Shown here: positions 52,801 to 63,962 of the stretch, piece by piece
Layout of the letters: every line of letters begins with the position of its first letter
Position numbering within the stretch: position 1 is the stretch's first letter
NCBI GenBank assembly: GCA_964028335.1
Contig: OZ034800.1
Span: 16,316,074 to 16,380,073 of the forward strand
Source: Altica lythri
Lineage: Eukaryota > Arthropoda > Insecta > Coleoptera > Chrysomelidae
Length of the DNA: 64,000 bases
Direction: 5' to 3'
Position numbers and translations under genes: made by a program
Notes under the pieces: generated by a model
Seen by the model: only the letters and a program-made list of their open reading frames with translations
Database searches by the model: none
What the model was told of the DNA's origin: nothing

Positions 52801-54331
52801 TGACATTTGTCATCTTGAAATTTGCCATTTTTGAAATTTTTCATGGTGACACTTTTTATTTTTGACATTTAGCATTGTGACATTTGTCATTTGACATCTT
52901 TGACATTTGCCATCTTGAAATTTGTCATTTTTGACATTTAGCATTGTGATATTTGTCATTTGACATCTTTGACATTTGCCATCTTGAAATTTGTCATTTT
53001 TGATATTTTTCATGGTGACACTTTTCATTTTTGACATTTAGCATTGTGACATTTGTCATTTGACATCTTTGACATTTGCCATCTTGAAATTTGTTATTTT
53101 TGACATTTTTCATGATGACACTTTTCATTTTTGACATTTAGCATTGTGACATTTCTCATTTGACATCTTTGACATTTGCCATCTTGAAATTTGTCATTTT
53201 TGACATTTTTCATGGTGACACTTTTCATTTTTGACATTTAGCATTGTGATATTTGTCATTTGACATCTTTGACATTTGCCATCTTGAAATTTGTCATTTT
53301 TGACATTTTTCATGGTGACACTTTTAATTTTTGACATTTAGCATTGTGACATTTGTCATTTGACATCTAAGACATTTGCCATCGTGAAATTTGTCATTTT
53401 TGACACTTTTCATTTTTGTCATTTAGCATTGTGACATTTGTCATTTGACATCTTTGACATTTGCCATCTTGAAATTTGTCATTTTTGACATTTTTTATGG
53501 TGACAATTTTCATTTTTGACATTTAGCATTGTGACATTTGTCAGTTTTGACATTTGCTATCTTGAAATTTGTCATTTTTGACATTTTTCATGGTGACACT
53601 TTTCATTTTTGACATTTAGCATTGTGACATTTGTCATTTGACATCTTTGACATTTGCCATCTTGAAATTTGTCATTTTTGACATTTTTCATGGTGACAAT
53701 TTTCATTTTTGACATTTAGCATTGTGACATTTGTCAGTTTTGACATTTGCCATCTTGAAATTTGTCATTTTTGACATTTTTCATGGTGACACTTTTCATT
53801 TTTGACATTTAGCATTGTGACATTTGTCATTTGACATCTTTGACATTTGCCATCTTGAAATTTGTCATTTTTGACATTTTTCATGGTGACATTTTTCATT
53901 TTTGACATTAAGCATTGTGACATTTGTCATTTGACATCTTTGACATTTGCCATCTTGAAATTTGTCATTTTTGACATTTAGCATTGTGACATTTGTCATT
54001 TGACATCTTTGACATTTGCTATCTTGAAATTTGTTATTTTTGACATTTTTCATGGTGACACTTTTCATTTTTGACATTTAGCATTGTGACATTTGTCAGT
54101 TTTGACATTTGCTATCTTGAAATTTGTCATTTTTGACATTTAGCATTGTGACACTTTTCATTTTTGACATTTAGCATTGTGACATTTGTCATTTGACATC
54201 TTTGACATTTGCCAACTTGAAATTTGTCATTTTTGACATTTTTCATGGTGACACTTTTCATTTTTGACATTTAGCATTGTGACATTTGTCATTTGACATC
54301 TTTGACATTTGCCATCTTGAAATTTGTCATT
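49888..54331 (+). repeat. HOR2 copy A, super-repeat copy 2
   Basis: Includes the short linker (to about 50,041). It then matches 16,330-20,620 at an offset of 33,712 throughout, with the GAGATTTG, CGTGATG, CATCCCTAAA (51,303) and one-base GCATCTTG deletion (51,679) markers in the same order. No length difference from the first copy was detected across these 4.4 kb, only scattered substitutions such as those at 53,418, 53,557 and 54,212. Confidence 0.87.
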
Positions 54332-57300
54332 TTTGACATTTTTCATGGTGACATTTTTTATTTTTGACATTTAGCATTGTGACATTTGTCATTTGACATC
54401 TTTGACATTTGCCATCTAGAAATTTGTCATTTTTGACATTTTTCATGGTGACACTTTTCATTTTTGACATTTAGCATTGTGAGATTTGTCATTTGACATC
54501 TTTGACATTTGCCATCTTGAAATTTGTCATTTTTGACATTTTTCATGGTGACACTTTTCATTTTTGACATTTAGCATTGTGACATTTGTCAGTTTTGACA
54601 TTTGCCATCTTGAAATTTGTCATTTTTGACATTTTTCATGGTGACACTTTTCATTTTTGACATTTAGCATTGTGACATTTGTCATTTGACATCTTAGACA
54701 TTTGCCATCTTGAAATTTGTCATTTTTGACACTTTTCATTTTTGACATTTAGCATTGTGACATTTGTCATTTGACATCTTTTACATTTGCCATCTTGAAA
54801 TTTGTCATTTTTGACATTTTTCATGGTGACACTTTTCATTTTTGACATTAAGCATTGTGACATTTGTCATTTGACATCTTGGACATTTGCCATCTTGAAA
54901 TTTGTCATTTTTGACATTTTTCATGGTGACACTTATAATTTTTGACATTTAGCATTGTGACATTTGTCAGTTTTGACATTTAGCATTGTGACATTTGTCA
55001 GTTTTGACATTTGCCATCTTGAAATTTGTCATTTTTGACATTTTTCATGGTGACATTTTTTATTTTTAACATTTAGCATTGTGACATTTGTCATTTGACA
55101 TCTTTGACATTTGCCATCTTGAAATTTGTCATTTTTGACATTTTTCATGGTGACACTTTTCATTTTTGACATTTAGCATTGTGAGATTTGTCATTTGACA
55201 TCTTTGACATTTGCCATCTTGAAATTTGTCATTTTTGACATTTAGCATTGTGATATTTGTCATTTGACAGCTTTGACATTTGCCATCTTGAAATTTGTCA
55301 TTTTTGACATTTTTCATGGTGACATTTTTCATTTTTGACATTTAGCATTGTGACATTTGTCATTTGACATCTTTGTCATTTGCCATCTTGAAATTTGTTA
55401 TTTTTGACATTTTTCATGGTGACACTTTTCATTTTTGACATTTAGCATTGTGACATTTGTCATTTGCCATCTTTGACATTTGCCATCTTGAAATTTGTCA
55501 TTTTTGACATTTTTCGTGATGACACTTTTCATTTTTGACATTTAGCATTGTGACATTTGGCATTTGACATCTTTGACATTTGCCATCTTGAAATTTGTCA
55601 TTTTTGACATTTTTCATGGTGACACTTTTCATTTTTGACATTTAGCATTGTGACTTTTGTCAGTTTTGACATTTGCCATCTTGAAATTTGTCATTTTTGA
55701 CATTTTTCATGGTGACACTTTTCATTTTTGACATTTAGCATTGTGACATTTGTCATTTGACATCTTAGACATTTGCCATCTTGAAATTTGTCATTTTTGA
55801 CACTTTTCATTTTTGACATTTAGCATTGTGACATTCGTCATTTGACATCTTTGACATTTGCCATCCCTAAATTTGTCGCTTTTGACATTTTTCATGGTGA
55901 CACTTTTCATTTTTGACATTAAGCATTGTGACATTTGTCATTTGACATCTTGGACATTTGCCATCTTGAAATTTGTCATTTTTGACATTTTTCATGGTGA
56001 CACTTTTCATTTTTGACATTTAGCATTGTGACTTTTGTCAGTTTTGACATTTGCCATCTTGAAATTTGTCATTCTTGACATTTTTCATGGTGACACTTTT
56101 CATTTTTGACATTTAGCATTGTGACATTTGTCATTTGACATCTTTGACATTTGCCATCTTGAAATTTGTCATTTTTGACACTTTTCATTTTTGACATTTA
56201 GCATTGTGACATTTGTCATTTGACATCTTTGACATTTGCATCTTGAAATTTGTCATTTTTGACATTTTTCATGGTGACACTTTTCATTTTTGACTTTTAG
56301 CATTGTGACATTTGTCATTTGACATCTTTGACATTTGCCATCTTGAAATTTGTCATTTTTGACATTTAGCATTGTAACATTTGTCATTTGACATCTTTGA
56401 CATTTGCCATCTTGAAATTTGTTATTTTTGACATTTTTCATGGTGACACTTTTCATTTTTGACATTTAGCATTGTGACATTTGTCATTTGACATCTTTGA
56501 CATTTGCCATCTTAAAATTTGTCATTTTTGACATTTTTCATGGTGACACTTTTCATTTTTGACATTTAGCATTGTGACATTTGTCATTTGACATCTTTGA
56601 CATTTGCCATCTTGAAATTTGTCATTTTTGACATTTTTCATGGTGACACTTTTCTTTTTTGACATTTAGCATTGTGACATTTGTCATTTGACATCTTTGA
56701 CATTTGCCATCTTGAAATTTGTTATTTTTGACAATTTTCATGGTGACACTTTTCATTTTTGACATTTAGCATGGTGACATTTGTCATTTGACATCTTTGA
56801 CATTTGCCATCTTGAAATTTGTTATTTTTGACATTTTTTATGGTGCCACTTATCATTTTTGACATTTAGCATTGTGACATTTGTCATTTGACATCTTTGA
56901 TATTTGCCATCTTAAAATTTGTCATTTTTGACATTTTTCATGGTGACACTTTTCATTTTTGACATTTAGCATTGGGACATTTGTCATTTGACATCTTGGA
57001 CATTTGCCATCTTGAAATTTGTTATTTTTGACATTTTTCATGGTGACACTTATCATTTTTGACATTTAGCATTGTGACATTTGTCAGTTTTGACATTTGC
57101 CATCTTGAAATTTGTCATTTTTGACATTTTTCATGGTGACACTTTTCATTTTTGACATTTAGCATTGTAACATTTGTCATTTGACATCTTTGACATTTGC
57201 CATCTTGAAATTTGTCATTTTTGACATTTAGCATTGTGACATTTGGCATTTGACATCTTTGATATTTGCCATCTTGAAATTTGTCATTTTTGACATTTTT

Positions 57301-58673
57301 TATGGGGACACTTTTCATTTTTGACATTTAGCATTGTGACATTTGTCATTTGACATCTTTGACATTTGTCATCTTGAAATTTGCCATTTTTGAAATTTTT
57401 CATGGTGACACTTTTTATTTTTGACATTTAGCATTGTGACATTTGTCATTTGACATCTTTGACATTTGCCATCTTGAAATTTGTCATTTTTGACATTTAG
57501 CATTGTGATATTTGTCATTTGACATCTTTGACATTTGCCATCTTGAAATTTGTCATTTTTGATATTTTTCATGGTGACACTTTTCATTTTTGACATTTAG
57601 CATTGTGACATTTGTCATTTGACATCTTTGACATTTGCCATCTTGAAATTTGTTATTTTTGACATTTTTCATGATGACACTTTTCATTTTTGACATTTAG
57701 CATTGTGACATTTCTCATTTGACATCTTTGACATTTGCCATTTTGAAATTTGTAATTTTTGACATTTTTCATGGTGACACTTTTCATTTTTGACATTTAG
57801 CATTGTGATATTTGTCATTTGACATCTTTGACATTTGCCATCTTGAAATTTGTCATTTTTGACATTTTTCATGGTGACACTTTTAATTTTTGACATTTAG
57901 CATTGTGACATTTGTCATTTGACATCTAAGACATTTGCCATCGTGAAATTTGTCATTTTTGACACTTTTCATTTTTGACATTTAGCATTGTGACATTTGT
58001 CATTTGACATCTTTGACATTTGCCATCTTGAAATTTGTCATTTTTGACATTTTTTATGGTGACAATTTTCATTTTTGACATTTAGCATTGTGACATTTGT
58101 CAGTTTTGACATTTGCCATCTTAAAATTTGTCATTTTTGACATTTTTCATGGTGACACTTTTCATTTTTGACATTTAGCATTGTGACATTTGTCATTTGA
58201 CATTTGCCATCTTGAAATTTGTCATTTTTGACATTTTTCATGGTGACAATTTTCATTTTTGACATTTAGCATTGTGACATTTGTCAGTTTTGACATTTGC
58301 CATCTTGAAATTTGTCATTTTTGACATTTTTCATGGTGACACTTTTCATTTTTGACATTTAGCATTGTGACATTTGTCATTTGACATCTTTGACATTTGC
58401 CATCTTGAAATTTGTCATTTTTGACATTTTTCATGGTGATATTTTTCATTTTTGACATTAAGCATTGTGACATTTGTCATTTGACATCTTTGACATTTGC
58501 CATCTTGAAATTTGTCATTTTTGACATTTAGCATTGTGACATTTGTCATTTGACATCTTTGACATTTGCTATCTTGAAATTTGTTATTTTTGACATTTTT
58601 CATGGTGACACTTTTCATTTTTGACATTTAGCATTGTGACATTTGTCAGTTTTGACATTTGCCATCTTGAAAT
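54332..58673 (+). repeat. HOR2 copy B, super-repeat copy 2
   Basis: Matches 20,621-24,970 and repeats HOR2 copy A of this super-unit at 4,559 (4,550 after about 58,200). It keeps the 269 bp specific to copy B. Near 58,190-58,210 one monomer has lost exactly the 9-bp u5 (GACATCTTT), giving a 91-bp unit and changing the offset to the first super-copy from 33,712 to 33,703. Private substitutions include GGTGCCAC (56,844), TTATGGGGAC (57,300) and GGTGATATTTTTC (58,434). Confidence 0.87.
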
Positions 58674-60451
58674 TTGTCATTTTTGACATTTAGCATTGTG
58701 ACACTTTTCATTTTTGACATTTAGCATTGTGACATTTGTCATTTGACATCTTTGACATTTGCCATCTTGAAATTTGTCATTTTTGACATTTTTCATGGTG
58801 ACACTTTTCATTTTTGACATTTAGCATTGTGACATTTGTCATTTGACATCTTTGACATTTGCCATCTTGAAATTTGTCATTTTTGACATTTTTCATGGTG
58901 ACACTTTTCATTTTTGACATTTAGCATTGTGACATTTGTCATTTGACATCTTTGACATTTGCCATCTTGAAATTTGTCATTTTTGACATTTTTCATGGTG
59001 ACACTTTTCATTTTTGACATTTAGCATTGTGACATTTGTCATTTGACATCTTTGACATTTGCCATCTTGAAATTTGTTATTTTTGACATTTTTCATGGTG
59101 ACACTTATCATTTTTGACATTTAGCATTGTGACATTTGTCATTTGACATCTTTGACATTTGCTATCTTGAAATTTGTCATTTTTGACATTTTTCATGGTG
59201 ACACATTTCATTTTTTACATTTAGCATTGTGATATTTGTCATTTGACATCTTTGACATTTGCCATCTTGAAATTTGTCATTTTTGACATTTTTAATGGTG
59301 ACACTTTTTATTTTTGACATTTAGCATTGTGACATTTGTCATTTGACATCTAAGACATTTGCCATCTTAAAATTTGTCATTTTTGACACTTTTCATTTTT
59401 GACATTTAGCATTGTGACATTTGTCATTTGACATCTTTGACATTTGCCATCTTGAAATTTGTCATTTTTGACATTTTTCATGGTGACACTTTTCATTTTT
59501 GACATTTAGCATTGTGACATTTGTCAGTTTTGACACTTGCCATCTTGAAATTTGTCATTTTTGACATTTTTCATGGTGACACTTTTCATTTTTGACATTT
59601 AGCATTGTGACATTTGTCATTTGACATCTTTGACATTTGCCATCTTGAAATTTGTCATTTTTGACATTTTTCATGGTGACATTTTTCATTTTTGACATTT
59701 AGCATTGTGACATTTGTCATTTGACATCTTTGACATTTGCCATCTTGAAATTTGTCATTTTTGACATTTAGCATTGTGACATTTGTCATTTGACATCTTT
59801 GACATTTGCTATCTTGAAATTTGTTATTTTTGACATTTTTCATGGTGACACTTTTCATTTTTGACATTTAGCATTGTGACATTTGTCAGTTTTGACATTT
59901 GCCATCTTGAAATTTGTCATTTTTGACATTTAGCATTGTGACACATTTCATTTTTGACATTTAGCATTGTGACATTTGTCATTTGACATCTTTGACATTT
60001 GCCATCTTGAAATTTGTCATTTTTGACATTTTTCATGGTGACACTTTTCATTTTTGACATTTAGCATTGTGACATTTGTCATTTGACATCTTTGACATTT
60101 GCCATCTTGAAATTTTTCATTTTTGACATTTTTTATGGTGACACTTTTCATTTTTGACATTTAGCATTGTGACATTTGTCATTTGACATCTTTGACATTT
60201 GCCATCTTTAAATTTGTCATTTTTGACATTTTTTATGGTGACACTTTTCATTTTTGACATTTAGCATTGTGACATTTGTCATTTGACATCTTTGACATTT
60301 GCCATCTTGAAATTTGTTATTTTTGACATTTTTCATGGTGACACTTATCATTTTTGACATTTAGCATTGTGACATTTGTCATTTGACATCTTTGACATTT
60401 GCCATCTTGAAATTTGTCATTTTTGACATTTTTCATGGTGACACTTTTCAT
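58674..60451 (+). repeat. Mixed block, super-repeat copy 2
   Basis: Counterpart of 24,971-26,779, with the same GACACATTTC, TTTTTAATGG, GACACTTGCC and CATCTTTAAA marker monomers and the 1,240-bp internal repeat (58,415/59,655). It carries the 31-bp GACATTTAGCATTGT plus GACACATTTCATTTTT pair once (about 59,928), where the first super-copy has it twice. Confidence 0.82.
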
Positions 60452-63400
60452 TTTTGACATTTAGCATTGTGACATTTGTCATTTGACATCTTGAACATTT
60501 GCCATCTTGAAATTTGTTATTTTTGACATTTTTTATGGTGACACTTATCATTTTTGACATTTAGCATTGTGACATTTGTCAGTTTTGACATTTTCCATCT
60601 TGAAATTTGTCATTTTTGACATTTTTCATGGTGACACTTTTCATTTTTGAAATTTAGCATTGTGACATTTGTGATTTGACATCTTTGACATTTGCCATCT
60701 TGAAATTTGTCATTTTTGACATTTTTCATGGTGACACTTTTCATTTTTGACATTTAGCATTGTGACATTTGTCATTTGACATCTTTGACATTTGCCATCT
60801 TGAAATTTGTCATTTTTGACATTTTTCATGGTGACACTTTTAATTTTTGACATTTAGCATTGAGACATTTGTCATTTGACATCTTTGACATTTGCCATCT
60901 TGAAATTTGTCATTTTTGACATTTTTCATGGTGACACTTATCATTTTTGACATTTAGCATTGTGACATTTGTCAGTTTTGACATTTTCCATCTTAAAATT
61001 TGTCATTTTTGACATTTTTCATGGTGACACTTTTCATTTTTGACATTTAGCGTTGTGACATTTGTCATTTGACATCTTTGACATTTGCCATCTTGAAATT
61101 TGTCATTTTTGACATTTTTCATGGTGACACTTTTCATTTTTGACATTTAGCATTGTGACATTTGTCATTTGACATCTTTGACATTTGCCATCTTGAAATT
61201 TGTCATTTTTGACATTTAGCATTGTGACATTTGTCAGTTTTGACATTTGCCATCTTGAAATTTGTCATTTTTGACATTTAGCATTGTGACACTTTTCATT
61301 TTTGACATTTAGCATTGTGACATTTGTCATTTGACATCTTAGACATTTGCCATCTTGAAATTTGTCATTTTTGACACTTTTCATTTTTGACATTTAGCAT
61401 TGTGACATCTGTCATTTGACATCTTTGACATTTGCCATCTTGAAATTTGTCATTTTTGACATTTTTCATGGTGACACTTTTCATTTTTGACATTTAGCAT
61501 TGTGACATTTGTCATTTGACATCTTTGACATTTGCCATCTTGAAATTTGTCATTTTTGACATTTTTCATGGTGACACTTTTCATTTTTGACATTTAGCAT
61601 TGTTACATTTGTCATTTGACATCTTTGACATTTGCCATCTTGAAATTTGTCATTTTTGACATTTAGCATTGTGATATTTGTCATTTGACATCTTTGACAT
61701 TTGCCATCTTGAAATTTGTCATTTTTGACATTTTTTATGTTGACACTTTTCATTTTTGACATTTTTTATGGTGACACTTTTCATTTTTGACATTTAGCAT
61801 TGTGACATTTGTCATTTGACATCTTTGACATTTGCCATCTTGAAATTTGTTATTTTTGACATTTTTTATGGTGACACTTTTCATTTTTGACATTTAGCAT
61901 TGTGACATTTGTCATTTGCCATCTTTGACATTTGCCATCTTGAAATTTGTCATTTTTGATGTTTTTCGTGGTGACACTTTTCATTTTTGACATTAAGCAT
62001 TGTGACATTTGTCATTTGACATCTTTGACATTTGCCATCTTGAAATTTGTCATTTTTGACACTTTTCATTTTTGACATTTAGCATTGTGACATTTGTCAT
62101 TTGACATCTTTTACATTTGCCATCTTGAAATTTGTCATTTTTGACATTTTTCATAGTGACACTTTTCATTTTTGACATTAAGCATTGTGACATTTGTCAT
62201 TTGACATCTTAGACATTTGCCATCTTGAAATTTGTCATTTTTGACACTTTTTATTTTTGACATTTAGCATTGTGACATTTGTCATTTGACATCTTTTACA
62301 TTTGCCATCTTAAAATTTGTCATTTTTGACATTTTTCATGGTGACATTTTTTATTTTTGACATTTAGCATTGTGACATTTGTCATTTGACATCTTGGACA
62401 TTTGCCATCTTGAAATGTGTCATTTTTGACATTTTTTATGGTGACACTTTTCATTTTTGACATTAAGCATTGTGACATTTGTCATTTGACATCTTGGACA
62501 TTTGCCATCTTGAAATTTGTCATTTTTGACATTTTTCATGGTGACACTTATCATTTTTGACATTTAGCATTGTGACATTTGTCAGTTTTGACATTTAGCA
62601 TTGTGACATTTGTCAGTTTTGACATTTGCCATCTTAAAATTTGTCATTTTTGACATCTTTCATGGTGACACTTTTCATTTTTGACATTTTGCATTGTGAC
62701 ATTTGTCAATTGACATCTTAGACATTTGCCATCTTGAAATTTGTCATTTTTGACACTTTTCATTTTTGACATTTAGCATTGTGACATTTGTCATTTGACA
62801 TCTTTTACATTTGCTATCTTGAAATTTGTCATTTTTGACATTTTTCATAGTGACACTTTTCATTTTTGACATTAAGCATTGTGACATTTGTCATTTGACA
62901 TCTTAGACATTTGCCATCTTGAAATTTGTCATTGTTGACACTTTTCATTTTTGACATTTAGCATTGTGACATTTGTCATTTGACATCTTTTACATTTGCC
63001 ATCTTGAAATTTGTCATTTTTGACATTTTTCATGGTGACATTTTTTATTTTTGACATTTAGCATTGTGACATTTGTCATTTGACATCTTGGACATTTGCC
63101 ATCTTGAAATGTGTCATTTTTGACATTTTTTATGGTGACACTTTTCATTTTTGACATTAAGCATTGTGACATTTGTCATTTGACATCTTGGACATTTGCC
63201 ATCTTGAAATTTGTCATTTTTGACATTTTTCATGGTGACACTTATCATTTTTGACATTTAGCATTGTGACATTTGTCGGTTTTGACATTTAGCATTGTGA
63301 CATTTGCTAGTTTTGACATTTGCCATTTTGAAATTTGTCATTTTTGACATCTTTCATGGTGACACTTTTCATTTTTGACATTTTGCATTGTGACATTTGT

Positions 63401-63962
63401 CATTTGACATCTTAGACATTTGCCATCTTGAAATTTGTCATTTTTGACACTTTTCATTTTTGACATTTAGCATTGTGACATTTGTCATTTGACATCTTTT
63501 ACATTTGCCATCTTGAAATTTGTCATTTTTGACATTTTTCATGGTGACATTTTTTATTTTTGACATTTAGCATTGTGACATTTGTCATTTGACATCTTGG
63601 ACATTTGCCATCTTGAAATGTGTCATTTTTGACATTTTTCATGGTGACACTTTTCATTTTTGACATTAAGCATTGTGACATTTGTCATTTGACATCTTGG
63701 ACATTTGCCATCTTGAAATTTGTCATTTTTGACATTTTTCATGGTGACACTTATCATTTTTGACATTTAGCATTGTGACATTTGTCAGTTTTGACATTAA
63801 GCACTGTGACATTTGTCAGTTTTGACATTTGCCATTTTGAAATTTGTCATTTTTGACATTTTTCATGGTGACATTTTTATTTTTGACATTTAGCATTGTG
63901 ACATTTGTCATTTGACATCTTTGACATTTGCCATCTTGAAATTTGTCATTTTTGACATTTTT
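60452..63962 (+). repeat. HOR3 copy 1, super-repeat copy 2
   Basis: Counterpart of 26,780-30,160: TTGAACATT at 60,493, TTAGCGTTGTG near 61,050, GACATCTGTC near 61,404, CATAGTGAC at 62,152 and TTAAGCACTG at 63,801. It contains the GATGTTTTTCGTGGT monomer (about 61,957) and the extra 31-bp pair (about 62,590). The first super-copy has these in its HOR3 copy 2 but not in its HOR3 copy 1. Private variants are TCGGTTTT (about 63,277) and GCTAGTTTT (about 63,307). Confidence 0.85.

Noticed and set aside
190..61762. Minus-strand open frames of 61-93 codons as genes
   Set aside because: They are translations of the satellite across 69-bp or otherwise shortened monomers. They repeat dozens of times, start and stop inside the repeat, and show no sign of an independent gene structure.
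190..61762. CQRC (CxxC) motifs in those frames as zinc-binding domains
   Set aside because: The cysteines come from repeated TGT codons in the GACATTT subunits (antisense ATGTC context), recur at subunit spacing and have no fold-like context.
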